Source: Beverwykella pulmonaria (taxonomy: Eukaryota > Ascomycota > Dothideomycetes > Pleosporales > Melanommataceae). Taken from it: a stretch of 64,000 nucleotides of DNA. The stretch is from positions 263,705 to 327,704 of the forward strand of contig BCHH01000022.1 of the NCBI GenBank assembly GCA_001599595.1. Reading direction: 5' to 3'. Below the pieces are notes generated by a model, which made no database searches, was not told the DNA's origin, and saw nothing but the letters and a program-made list of their open reading frames with translations. Both the position numbers and the translations under genes were made by a program. Positions within the stretch are counted from its first letter, which is position 1. Every line of letters starts with the position of its first letter. Below are positions 32,844 to 44,317 of the stretch, in pieces.

Positions 32844-34092
32844 ACTGCGACTGCCCTTCGATTTGCGTTCCTATTCCAACAGCAAAGCATTTACTTTCTC
32901 CACTCTTCAAAATCGTCAGTTTTGCATTGGTGCGGCGTTTGAACAGATTTTGGTAAATTTCAACACGATACCCGGCCCCTTGATTAGGGTGTCTCTCTGG
33001 GTAGACGGGCTCTTTGGTGTAGTAGCTTTAGATTTCGCACTCGGTTGTCATTCGATTCGAAATACACAGCAGCTCGATTAGACGTGCTCTTTCATTATGT
33101 TCAATCAGCGCTCTTGAGTTTGAGCAAAGCATATTTGAACTTGGACTTTTGATGTCGCACTGCACTTGCATGTACAGTGCAAGTTGACTCGGTGCTTTAT
33201 TTTGAGTTTGTCACCTTAATGCTGCAAATGGAACTGCGATTTACTAGACCTCAATCTCTGCGTAAGCTTGTATATATGTACATAGACACATGTGATAGAT
33301 GGCATAATCGTTATAACTATCGTGAAATACATACAACCGTACCGCATCCACATCCGAGAAATTGTAGGCTGTATACAACGCAGATATGATACGTACAAAG
33401 AAGTTTGAAAGCTACCTGGGAAGAAGGAAACGCGAGAATACTCCCTAGTACAAAGAGACATCCAAGCAGCAAAGGTACAACGAAGAAGCGAGATACATGT
33501 GAATACTTCCTCAACAGAGGGGGAAATACAAGTACCATAGTAGAGGTCGGAAAGAAATTACATAGTGACAGTCAACTGGCTCGCATCTTGTCATGTCATG
33601 TGGCGAAACTGACATAGGTTGAATGATGATAAAAATGTACAAGATGAAAGGGAATGAGAATGAACTTAAAGACATGTGTGGTTGTAAGAACATTTGTTCG
33701 AACCAAAAGAAAATAATGAAAAAAATAGAATACAGGACGCCGCCCAAGATCTTTGCTATTGTTGCCTGTGGTGTCAATATTTCCCATTCCATTCTGTTAA
33801 TGCTGTACCTTTTCACTTACCATCGTGTTTTGCCCTGTTCAAACTCCATCCAAAGAAACGCCATACACCGTGAACCTTATGCGAATAAAAAACAAGTAGA
33901 AAACACGAGCAGAGCAAAATAAGAACGAACAAGAAGAAAAGAAAAGAAAAGAAAAGGAGGAAAGGGAGGGAAGGGAAATACGACACCCAAAGTAATATAC
34001 ACTTGCAGCCCACCAAAACTGTAAAACGCGGAAACGCCACGTATCCCTCCACCCAACTTAACCCTGTACCAGATTCCATTCTACCTAGTTCC
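32844..34092. other. Intergenic tract between convergent genes
   Basis: About 1.25 kb holding the 3' ends of the alternative oxidase (+) and the C2H2 gene (-). It is A+T-rich and includes a purine tract of AGAAA repeats at about 33930-33975. No gene is supported. Confidence 0.5.
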
Positions 34093-36823
34093 TCACTCTT
34101 CCCTCGTCCTCTTCCGCCCCAATCCCCTCGCCCCATGCACATTCCTCATATGCTCATCCCTTTTATCCTTTCTAGGCCCAAACCCTTTCCTCCCACTCTT
34201 TTTCAAATTCCTCGGGCAATCCGGCAGTGTGCAGAAATAATCCTTTCTATCCGGGTCGTGCTTTTGCTCGTAATGCCGTCGTAAGTCGGCAAGTCGGCCG
34301 AAGATTTTGCCCGAGCACGCCGCGTTGGGGCACCCGAATTTCTTGAAGTCCGGGAACACGTAGCCGGCTACGTTGGTTGTCCTGGTGGGGGAGGGTGAAG
34401 TCGATGATGAAGTGGAGGAGAGGGAGGAAGGGGCGGTGGGGGCGGTGGGGGAAAGGGGCGAAGGGGAGATTGAATGTGAATGGGGAGAGACCGAGTCGTG
34501 GTTGCTGTTGTTGTGATTGTTGTTGCGATTGTTATGGGAATGGGAATGGGAATGGGGAAGGGTTTGTGGGTACGGGGTCGATGGGGAAAGAGAGGCGGCG
34601 GGTAGGAGCGGGACCATGGGGGACAGCCGGGAGAGACCGTTGGGGAGCGCGGTAGTGGCCTGGGTTGGGGAGTATTGCGGACTGCTGTCATACTGTCAGT
34701 TGAATATGCTCTTCATATTGGGTGGCTAGTCGTGGAGACTCACAATGAGACGCTTTGGAAGGAAGCATTGTGACCAAAGGAGATCGCCGGGATTTGGGAC
34801 ATCGAGGGTTGGTGTTGATGTTGGTGTTGGGCCAGTCTGATTATGCAACCGTTAGACAGTGTGCTGGAAATTGCGTACCAAAGTGATGTGTTGCCGAGTC
34901 CTGGGTATGTCCCGGCAGGTTGGTGAACCAGTGGCAAAGTATGGTGATTCGAATTTGTCGGGCACTCTCGTTGGGGCTTTCCTCGTAGGCGGGCTGAAGT
35001 GTGTGATAGAAAAGCGCAATATGGAACACGGCCAGCAATGTGTGTACGAAACTCCAACCACGTTCCTTTGGGAGCGACCTGAGTGGAAAACGGCAAGCGA
35101 CAGGAAGCGCAAAGTTCAAATTCCAATGCGGATCCTTTCGCGGATAGGGGTGAAAACGGCAGAAGCAAGATCGAGGATCGAGTTGTCGCGAACATCCTAG
35201 TTGATCATGACGTGTGAGGGCAGATGGAGTCATCTCATGGACTTGTCGTGAACAGTAAAGAGGAAACGCGTGGCAAAATCAAATACGGCAGAGGGAAAAT
35301 GGGCGTTCCAAAAGAGAGCACATGATGCACGACTTCAATCCAACGGCGGCAAAAGTGCGAACCAATAACGGCACCCAGGGGCGTATATGTCCGATGGGTC
35401 GACTATCCGTGGGTTGCGTGATAATATTGATTTAGCCCATCCTGATGGTGGAGTACTGTTGTCTATGAATGCTAATGCTTCCGCTGCTCTCGACCGACAA
35501 CTCATTCGACAACGCTAAGAAACGAGAAAAGGGAAGGTTTTGTACCCACCTATATTGGGGATCGGAAGTCACCCCTTCGTCTCGCAGGCACGAGAACTCC
35601 ATCCGGAAACCAACGGGAAACATGACCGGTAGAGTATGGATCCATCCTTGGCCCAACAGAAGAAGTTCCATATGTTCTGGGGCGTGATGCAATCATCCAT
35701 GTGGTCCGGTATATCACACTCCGGTGGATGTTTGTGTGGGGCGGGTTATCGTTCCAGGGCGTCCTGATCGGAGCAGCCAGTCGCCATGGTAGGGTCAAGG
35801 TGGTTGATGTTTCGATAAGTATAAGATCTACTCAGTAAAAGGTACATAGGCTGGATACTTAATCGACAAGATGTCGAAAAAGGATGGTATTTAGCTAGCA
35901 ATATTCTCAATTTTCCCACCGTCATATCTGTATCCGCGGATCCGTAGGCATCGAGGTGAGTTGATGTATTAATCGTCAAAGAGACGGAAACGGGAGGAAG
36001 AAGGGGGGACGGAAGAGGGAAGGGAGGGGAGGGGAGGAGGAGGGGNGGGGGAGGGGAGCCTGGACTTTGAATAGCCATGGGGCGCGATCCTCGAACAGCC
36101 GAAGGATGATGTAGGCAACACTGTCCAGCGCCAACATCCGCCAGGATAGGCAAGGCTTCCAATACTTCGGCACTCAATCCGCGGCTACGGGGAAATACAA
36201 AGAACGCAAAGCCCCGGCTTTTGAATGTCTCCAAATATGGGCTTTCCGGTATTCAGGTCCAATTGAATGATCGTCTTAAAGGTCCAGAGTATCCAGCTTC
36301 CACCAATTCCAGGAGATGTGTCGGCGATTCCTGGGTCGCAGTGCTTAGGGAAAGTATGTTCACGTCCATGCAATCCACTGGCAGAAATGGCCAATCCGGA
36401 CGGTATTCCAAATCCCTGGACCTGAGATCTCTCATCAAGTCTACGATCATCAAAGAGCACTTACGAGGCTGTGTCGGGACCAAGAGCCGACGAATTTCCA
36501 TACCCCAAGCCACTACGGAGAGTTGCAGGGGGGTGGTACCACTGCGGGGTGACCGGTGAGAGCGTCGATTGGGAAGGGTAGTTGGTGAAAGACTGAGGCG
36601 AGAACGGAGGGTGTGGTGTTTGTGGTGTTGGCGTGGTCGAGGGTGAAAACGAACTGCGAAACGAACGGGCGTTGTCTGGCGAGACAGCTTGCTCGATGTG
36701 TTGTTGAAAAAATAACTCGGTCTGAATCTGGGTCACCGGGGACTCAGTGTTCCAGCCCAAGTACTGTTCCGCACCGTTTTGCAAGTCGTGGCCAGTGAAG
36801 GGGTAGCTTGGATTCGAAGACAT
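34093..36823 (-). CDS. C2H2 zinc-finger protein, probable transcription factor, with a proposed long intron
   Basis: Proposed exons (minus strand) are 36823-36465, 34836-34744 and 34684-34093, giving 347 aa. Exon 1 (starting MSSNPSYPFTGHDLQNGAEQ) ends in phase 2 at a GTAAGT donor. The 93 bp exon 2 starts after TCTAAC...ATCAG and supplies the missing base, reading SLAQHQHQHQPSMSQIPAIS. Exon 3 follows a 59 bp intron whose second available acceptor, TATGACAG, restores phase. The N-terminal two thirds are Ser/Pro/His/Asn-rich and low-complexity. The C-terminus has two C2H2 fingers: CPNAAC...RRHYEQKH and CTLPDC...DEHMRNVH, the second with a long basic loop. The finger exon is secure. The 1.63 kb first intron is unusual for a fungus, so exon 1 could instead belong to a separate gene or an alternative start. 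Confidence 0.62.
35991..36057. repeat. G-rich (polypurine) tract with an ambiguous base
   Basis: An almost uninterrupted A/G tract with many runs of three or more G on the plus strand, including an N at 36046. It lies inside the proposed long intron of the C2H2 gene. It fits a G-quadruplex-forming pattern and probably caused the unresolved base call. Confidence 0.8.
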
Positions 36824-37239
36824 AGGCGCAGTCAAATGACGACAGTGGAGTCGGAAGAGGTAGTGAGTTGACAAGTGGGTGGCAAGTGTGCACAGTGAGT
36901 TTAGAGGCCGAGGGAATGTGAAGCGGTCATATACAAACCGAGTAAGCCAGTAGATACGAGGGACTCGGTCTATTTGCGCGAAATAGCAATCAAGTAGGCA
37001 ACGAGGCAGTCACCGACATATGCGAACTGCATGATAGGATTGGGCGGCCTGGATTAAAAAGCCCGCATTTTACATGTGACGCTGACTTGAGAACGCCATG
37101 GGATGTCACATCCGAATCCATTCGTCGCCTCACATTTTTTGGTCCTGCGGATGTCTTTCCACGCGACTTGGCTATATTCCGTACAGTGTCAGAATGTGTC
37201 AAGTAATTTGAGGGCATAAGCCCTTGTCAGCGCTCGCTT
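36824..37239. other. Intergenic region between the C2H2 gene and AIP1
   Basis: About 0.4 kb with the promoter side of the C2H2 gene and the 3' end of AIP1. No clear element or gene is visible. Confidence 0.4.
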
Positions 37240-39260
37240 TCAGCTTTCCATTTTCCACACTTTAACGCTTGCGTCGCCGCCGGCAGAGAGGATTTTGTCA
37301 GCCCTCTCCCACGCGACCCCCGTCACCCCATCCTTGTGCGCGTTTAACGCCTTGATTCGTTTGCCCGGATCTGTAACGCTCCATACCATGACATTCGTAT
37401 CGAGGCTACCGCTCGCAACGAACTCTCCACGCTCATCCCACGCGATGCAAGTAATGCGCGCCGTATGGGCACTCCACCTATCTGTGATGAGCTTCCAGTC
37501 TCCAGATGTTTCAAAGGCATAGATCTTTCCGTTGCTCGTCCCTACGGCGAGCTTATCGCCGGAAGTGGAGAAGGAAAGTGCAGAAACAGGCGAAGTAGCA
37601 CGCCGAAGTTCGGTTCCCGTTTCTTTCAGATTGGTACCTGAGAGTGTGTATATGTGCACCAACTTGTCATCACCGCCCACGGCCACAGTAGATCCATGAG
37701 CTGCTACGCTGGTGGGAGCATACTTGACGGGAAATGAGCCTGCCTTGTCTCCGTTGGAGTAGATAGCTATCGACTCAGAGCCTATGGCAAGCACGACGTT
37801 TGACGTCGTAGCGATGCCCTTGGGCTGGAAATTGAGCGAGCTAGCAGACCCAGTGAAGATCTTGCTCGAAACGGATATAGATCGCAGAGTGTCGTCCCAG
37901 CCCACGCTGAAAATCTCGGCCTCGGTTTTGGAATCAGAGGCCGTGAATCCTGCCACGTAGTTTGAATGGGAGTCCCCCTCGACTTTGTCTGCAAGCCCTG
38001 TAGAAACGTCCCACGCGAGAACGCGTCCCTCGTAGCTGCCCGTAAAGAAAGTCGAGCCAGAGCTGCCAGCAGCTGTGATGTTCTTTTGGTGTCCTCGAAC
38101 TATTCGACTTGGCTTCGCGTTTCCATCGACAAGGTAATTGAGGTTTCCATCGAGATCAACGCTTATGACAAGACCATCGCTGCGACCAGTGGGCCAAACC
38201 ACACCCATCTGCTGATCGGGGATGCTGACAACATCGTCCTCGCCCATTCTCCAGGTCTGGATGGCCTTGCCGGCCTCTGGGTCCCAGATTCGGACAGTTT
38301 GGTCTGCACTTGCTGTCACGAACCTCTTCGAGTCTTGGGCCCATGAGATGCCAAAAATGCTGCCAGTATGCACGCCCTCCCCAATCTGGCCCTTGGCTTC
38401 ACCTGTCTTTCCGTCGTACAGCCAAACTCGCTTGTCTGCGCCAACACTGGCGAATACGGAGCCGTCTGGGGCAAAGGATGTGCCAAAGATGAAGCGGTTG
38501 TGTTGCCCTCGCAGGCTAGTGTTGAACTTGAAAGGGGCGCCATGGTAGAAGACGACACTGGTATCGTCAGAACCCGTCGCAGCGCGGAGGGGCCGCTGTT
38601 GGCGGATAGAGACGGAGTTGATCTGAGATGAGTGCCCCGAAATCTCTCCTACGCTGTTGCCGCTGTCGGCCGTGATGCAGTGTCCAAAGCGTTCCTTGCC
38701 GTCGCCTACGGCAATGATGCGCTGCGAATCACCGTCCCATGCCAAGTCGTTTATCTTGCCAGCAATAATATGGTATTCGCCTACAGATTGTCAGCCTCAC
38801 TTTGCCAGACCGGAGCTAGAGCCATGGGACGCGGATGGCCCCGAGGCTGAACGCACCCTTTGTAGCGCCCTCGCCCACGCAATCCCACACTCGGACAGAC
38901 CCCGAGGCATCTCCGCTCGCAACGTAGTATCCCGAGGGCGAAAAGCGTGCCACCGTCGCCTGGGCGGTGTGTTGTGTGTATTGTTTACTGACGGCGGGGT
39001 CGTCTATCGAGCGGAGGAAGACGCTTTTACCAGACTTTGTTTGACAGATTGGGTCAGCGCACATAGAAAAAAACAAGGCGCGGACGAAGGGAAGGACTTA
39101 CGGCATAGGCAAGCCGCTCGCCCTTCGGGTCTGAAGAGAGAGGCGTGGGCTGGCCTCGAACTGTCGTGGGAGCCGCGGCCCATATGGCGTCTGAGGGTTG
39201 TGAGTAAGTGCAGGAGGGCCACAGGGCACAGAGACAGTCCGTACCAGAGATAAGTGACAT
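37240..39260 (-). CDS. AIP1: Actin-interacting protein 1 (AIP1/WDR1), WD40 protein
   Basis: Four exons (minus strand), 39260-39245, 39190-39102, 39034-38857 and 38780-37240, encode 607 aa. The first coding exon has only 16 bp. Splicing gives an N-terminus MSLISDAIWAAAPTT followed by RGQPTPLSSDPKGERLAYA and SGKSVFLRSIDDP, closely matching known AIP1 proteins. WD repeats run through the whole length, for example VARFSPSGYYVASGDASGSV, SIFGISWAQDSKRFVTASAD (then QTVRIWD) and ITCIAWDERGEFVASGSLDT. Fourteen such blades, in two seven-blade propellers, are expected for the family. AIP1 binds cofilin-decorated actin filaments and promotes their disassembly in cortical patches. It is transcribed divergently from CHL1 across only 250 bp. 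Confidence 0.93.
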
Positions 39261-39510
39261 GCTGATTACTTGAAGGCCCGCTTCAGGTTAGAACAAGGCA
39301 GAAGATGAGATTGCAAGGTTGTGTACCTGCCCGTCTGTGTGTGTTGCTCAGTTTTGGTGTTCTAGGGCTGTTGGAGGGGTAGTGGGGGAGCTCGATCTGA
39401 TTGGCTGGCTCCTTGGTACCTCACGTGACTGCCCGTTGTGCCGTCTTCCCGAACGCGTCTTTCGTGTCCCAATCAATTCACCTCCATCCACCCCAACCAC
39501 CACAGCCACC
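39261..39510. promoter_or_regulatory. Bidirectional promoter between AIP1 and CHL1
   Basis: The start codons of two divergent genes are 250 bp apart. A palindromic TCACGTGA (39421-39428) contains the CACGTG core bound by Cbf1/Pho4-type bHLH factors. A reverse CCAAT box (ATTGG) sits near 39399. No TATA box is evident, as is usual for housekeeping pairs. Confidence 0.6.
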
Positions 39511-42273
39511 ATGGATGAGGCCAAGGAGCGGGACTTCCACCACCCCTTCCAGCCATATGATATCCAGAAGCAATTCATGAACGCCGTCTACGATTGCCTC
39601 GAGGACGGCAAAGTCGGCATCTTCGAATCGCCGACCGGAACAGGCAAATCGCTCAGTCTCATCTGCGGTTCGCTGACGTGGTTGCGCGACCACAAGAGGC
39701 GCGCCTTTGAGGAAGGCTTCGCAGTGGAGATGGCAGACAGCGACAACCCTCCTTGGATGCTGGAGCGTGCACGCAAGAAAAGCAAAGAGGCCGCCCTCCG
39801 CCGAAGACAGGACCTCGAGGATCGCATTGCAAACATCAGAGCCAAAGAAAAACGCGTCAAAGATCGCTACCAGAATGGCGAACCTCTTTACAAGCGACAG
39901 AAAGTGTCATCAAATGACACAAAGGGAGATGATGCCGATGAGGCACAGTTTGTTCTGGACGACTACAACAGCGATGGTGATGCTGGTCCAAGATTGAAGA
40001 CTACATCCTTCAATGAATCGGGCCTTTCGGCAGAAACGGAAGCCTTGATGCAACAATTTGGATACTCCTTGGGCTCAAAGAAAGAAAACGAAGAGGAAGC
40101 AGTGGATGAATTGAAGATCTTCTTTTGCTCTAGGACCCATTCCCAACTTACCCAGTTTTCAAGCGAACTCAGTCGTGTCAAAATGCCACCGGCCATGACA
40201 CCCGACGACCCACCAGATGACTATGATGGACATAATGTCGTCGAAGATATCAAGTACATGACCCTGGGCTCGAGGAAGAACCTCTGCATCAACCCAAAAG
40301 TCAACAATCTCGGAAGCGCCACTGCGATCAATGAGCGGTGTCTTGAGCTACAGCAAAAGGTGACACCGTCCGACAGTAAGTGTTCTTTCATGCCGACGAA
40401 AGAGGCAGAGGCCTTAGTCACGGATTTCCGCGATCACGCCTTGGCTAGAATCCGAGATATTGAGGATCTTGGGTCGCTGGGCAAGAAGCTGGGAATATGC
40501 CCGTACTACGCTTCGCGCCCAGCAACCAAGTATTGCGAGGTATGTCGTCAAATTAGACTAAGCAGCCAGTCACTGATCGACCACAGATTGTCACATTGCC
40601 ATATCCTTTACTTCTCCAAAAGTCTGCTCGCGAGGCTCTAAATCTCTCGCTCAAAGGCCATGTAGTCGTCATTGATGAAGCTCACAACTTGATGGATGCG
40701 ATAGCAGGAATCTACTCAGTCTCCGTGACGCTTGCTCAAATGCAACAAGCTCGCATGCAGCTCACCATCTACTTGCAAAGGTTTCGTAACAAACTGAAGG
40801 GAAAGAACCGTGTCTATGTTGCTCAGATCATTCGCATTTTGGACTCGATTACAGCCTATCTCCAATTACAGAGTGACGACTCCAAGTCTGCAGATGGTCA
40901 AGTTGATATCGGCGCCCTCATGGCTGGGAAAGGCGTTGACCAAATCAACCTATTCAAACTAAATACCTATCTCCAAGAGAGTCGGTTAGCTCGCAAGGTT
41001 GATGGCTACACTACCTATTCTGAGCAGTCTCAGGGAGACGGACTGAAGGACAGTTCGAATAAAACATCTAAGCAAGCACGGCAAAGTGTGCCAGTCTTGA
41101 ATCATGTTCAAGGGTTTTTGATGTCTCTAGTGAACCCATCGGCCGAAGGCCGCTTCTTCTACTCAAAAGAAGAGTCATCAAGTATCACTCTAAAGTATAT
41201 GCTCCTAGATCCAACTTATCACTTTAAAGATATCGTCGAAGACGCAAGGGCAGTTGTCCTCGCAGGCGGTACAATGTCCCCCGTAAGTCCATCCAACAAT
41301 TGGAAGCATTCTGCCTCGTCTGTGCTGATGCAATATAGATGAGCGACTACAATCAGCATCTGCTGTCCTACTTAGACCCCTCTCAGATCATGACCCTCTC
41401 ATGTGGCCATGTTATACCGCCGTCAAATCTTTTAGCAGTCCCAGTCGTCCAAACTCTAAGTGGAGCCGAGTTCGAATTCACCTTCGAAAAGCGAAATTCC
41501 GAGAAAATGGTATGTTCCACATATTTCCTGCATAGGATGGCACTCAATGACCTGCCCAGATGATCGACCTTGGACATGGTATCTTGAGTATTGCGCAGCA
41601 TGTACCTGATGGTGTCGTCGTTTTTTTCCCCAGTTACTCTTATTTGGATACCTGCATTGCCTCCTGGAAACGCCTCCGGCCGGCTTCGTCATCCAGCCCG
41701 CTTTCGTTTTGGGATACCATGTTCAACGTCAAGCCTATATTTCTTGAGCAACGCAGTCAACAGCAATCTCCCGACGCAAAGACGGCCTCGAAAGAAGCCG
41801 CCGTAGATTCGGTACTCAATGCCTATAGCAACGCGATTGCCTCGGGCAACGGACGTGGTGCACTTTTGTTTGCCGTGATTGGCGGCACGCTTTCCGAAGG
41901 CATCAACTTCAGCGATGCCCTGGGCCGAGGAGTAGTCGTTGTAGGGTTGCCGTTTCCAAATCCACATTCGGCAGAATTGAAAGCCAAGACACAATATATC
42001 TCATCTAAAGCGACCAGTCAAGGACAGGACGGCAAAGCAGCAGCACGGGACTTTTACGAAAACGCATGCATGCGCTCTGTGAATCAGTGCGTGGGGAGAG
42101 CGATTCGACATCGAGGAGACTATGCAGCAATTCTCATGCTGGATAGACGGTATAGTGGGCAGCGAATTCAGGCTAAGTTGCCCCAGTGGATACGGGGAAG
42201 TTTGGCGAATGGCGCAGGGGTGCGAGGCTTGGAGAAGAGTTTGGATGAATTCTTTGCGGGGAAGCATAATTAG
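39511..42273 (+). CDS. CHL1: ATP-dependent DNA helicase CHL1 (DDX11 family, iron-sulfur)
   Basis: Four exons, 39511-40539, 40587-41282, 41339-41509 and 41560-42273, encode 869 aa. Walker A is ESPTGTGKSL (about 39-48). The iron-sulfur domain has four cysteines at 259, 277, 291 and 330 (NLCINP, ERCLEL, SKCSFM, GICPYY). The DEAH box is VVVIDEAHN (373-376), straight after the first intron. C-terminal XPD-type motifs include VVLAGGTMSP, FFPSYSYLD, GGTLSEGINFSD and QCVGRAIRHRGDYA. This is a superfamily 2, 5'-3' helicase of the XPD/FANCJ/CHL1 group; length and the HD1 insert fit CHL1. It acts in sister-chromatid cohesion and chromosome transmission in the nucleus. All motifs are intact. The start at 39511 is preferred over an upstream in-frame ATG at 39319, which lies within the shared promoter. 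Confidence 0.94.
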
Positions 42274-42873
42274 GTATGCAATTACTGCAGGCTATTAGGA
42301 CTTCGCCGAGCTGGAGAATTTCTCAGAACGAAGATTGATGGGTTACGGGTGTGGCTTGCCCTGGCATGAGTCTAGACTTTTCGTATGGCAAAGCCACAAT
42401 CCATGTTTACGTGGTGTATCGTCAGTGTGTTCGACCAGTCTCACGATCTGCGACGCTCCCATGGTGCCGTTGGCTGGGGTCATATTGTATCGGTATGTGG
42501 AGCGGTCGGTTCCGACCAGTTTCTTGTGACATTTTCTTTGTAGTACAAGGAAATTTGCCCATATTTGGCCACCCTCTACCTCTTGCATCCTTGTATCGCT
42601 CACATTCGGCAATTTATCGAGAAGCATCTCGTCATTTTTCCGACAGATGTAGTAGGTCACGAACGCAAAAATGTCCGCCGGCCAAGCCTCGCCGCGACTG
42701 AATGGTTGGTCATTCTCCTTCCATCTTTGCTTTCTGGCCTCTCTTTCGCTCGGGGGTTAAATATCGTCACCTTACTTCCAACCCATGCAAGGGATAGCGC
42801 AACCTCATCCTAGCTCACCTTACCTCTTGGTATCGACTTATGAAGTTCAGTATTTCCCATTCCTCCAACGCTC
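42274..42873. other. Intergenic region
   Basis: About 0.6 kb downstream of CHL1 and upstream of the membrane protein gene. No recognisable gene or strong promoter element was found. Confidence 0.4.
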
Positions 42874-43737
42874 ATGGTAATTCCACCCAAAGGCTACACA
42901 ATGATGGATCCGTCATCCATGACCCACCTGTTCCCATCAATCGAAGCCTCACTCCGCTTCCATCCGCCCACGCCCCTACACACCTTTAGTGCGCCAACAC
43001 CAACCCTCATGGACCCAATGGTCGATCCCGTCCCAACGTCACCTCTTTCTGCAGAAACAATCGTTCGACACCCCAGTGGGGAGCTGACAGGCGCACCATT
43101 TGCGTGGATAACTTCATTCATCCCACACCACCCAATCCTCACACTGTCACCGCAATCCTCATCCACATCCAAACCCGCAATCCTAACAGTACCCCCTCCA
43201 TTGCAAACAGCACAACCAGCCACCACAACTACCAGCAAGGGCGCGCACATCGGCGTCATTATTGGCATAACCGTCATCGTCATTCTATCTCTTTTCGCGA
43301 TCGGAATGGCGGTTTTGGACTACAGACGTCGGTACCAAAGACGGAAGGCGGCGAAGCGGAATAGGGACTCAGAGCTGATTATGTGGGAGGCGGGGATGCG
43401 GAATGGGAATGCGAGACAGAAGAAGGATGGGGATGGGAAGAAAGGGGGACTCTGGGCGGGGTTGAGGGTTCGCGAGGCTGGGACGAAGGATGAAGAAGGA
43501 AAAGAGAGAGGGGAGAGAGTAGGGAGTAAAGGGGCACTTTGGGAGAGGGTGGGCGAGTCAAGGTATCATGAAAGCGGGAAGGGAAGAGATGCTGATGCAA
43601 GAGAGCCGGATTACCTTCCTGCGTATATACCCATGGATAGGAGGAGCGTGGTTTCGGAAGGGAGTATAGGCGTAATGGGTAAGCCTGTCACGGCGGTGAG
43701 TTTTCTCAAAGAAGAGGAGCGGGTGAGAAATCAATAA
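42874..43737 (+). CDS. Single-pass membrane protein of unknown function
   Basis: A single-exon gene of 287 aa. Residues 1-120 are Pro/Ser/Thr-rich with no clear signal peptide at the first Met; a downstream start would not create one either. One transmembrane segment (HIGVIIGITVIVILSLFAIG, about 125-145) is followed by a strongly basic stretch YRRRYQRRKAAKRNRD, so the C-terminus is probably cytosolic (positive-inside rule). The tail is charged, rich in Gly/Lys/Glu, and carries PDYLPAYIP near 250. The layout recalls fungal single-pass surface or stress-sensor-like proteins, but there is no WSC or CFEM cysteine module. It could begin with an unrecognised upstream exon that supplies a signal peptide. 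Confidence 0.6.
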   Translation: MVIPPKGYTMMDPSSMTHLFPSIEASLRFHPPTPLHTFSAPTPTLMDPMVDPVPTSPLSAETIVRHPSGELTGAPFAWITSFIPHHPILTLSPQSSSTSKPAILTVPPPLQTAQPATTTTSKGAHIGVIIGITVIVILSLFAIGMAVLDYRRRYQRRKAAKRNRDSELIMWEAGMRNGNARQKKDGDGKKGGLWAGLRVREAGTKDEEGKERGERVGSKGALWERVGESRYHESGKGRDADAREPDYLPAYIPMDRRSVVSEGSIGVMGKPVTAVSFLKEEERVRNQ

Positions 43738-44317
43738 TTGAGGGGAAGTAGTTGGGCACGTTGGTTGCTTCCCAGCAGGAAGGTTTGCTTGTACTTGCGG
43801 GTCGAGGCAGAAATGGGGATTTTGGCACCGCACGAATTTAATTTTACTCTTCCTGATAGATTTCTTGCCAATGAATTATTCACTAGAAATCGCGTTATTG
43901 ATTGGAGTAAACGCTCGATTGTTTGGAGTTGAAAAGGTGAGACTTACGCCACGATTGTGGCTGGTGCATATTATGTCCCCAATGCGGACTAGACGAGGCG
44001 GAACGTCTCATCTTGAATCTTAGCACCGTGTCTTTAGCTCAACGACATCAACTTCGGAAACGCCATTGCTACCTTCGTATTTGCGGCCAGCCCATAGATT
44101 CTCCCGCGATTGATTCAAAAGTGCATCCCGTGCGTCGCCCTCCAGTTGTGTATCAGGAAACGCTTGAGTGGTGCATAGCGGTTCAGCAAACAACGACACC
44201 TCCTTCTCCAAGGTTCGTGAATGATGGTATAAAAAACGGGGCTCTTGGCTACTTGAGGTGTCTTTTGGAACTCCTCTTGGAGCCAAGTCCAGTTGGAACG
44301 GGTGTAAATAGATCGCG
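43738..44317. other. Intergenic region, promoter side of the PTR2-like gene
   Basis: About 0.58 kb. No gene and no clear TATA box are seen close to the proposed start at 44318. Confidence 0.4.

Noticed and set aside
34693..34742. Use of the first acceptor (CTGACAG) for the second intron of the C2H2 gene
   Set aside because: It shifts the phase away from the zinc-finger frame; the next acceptor eight bases on restores it.
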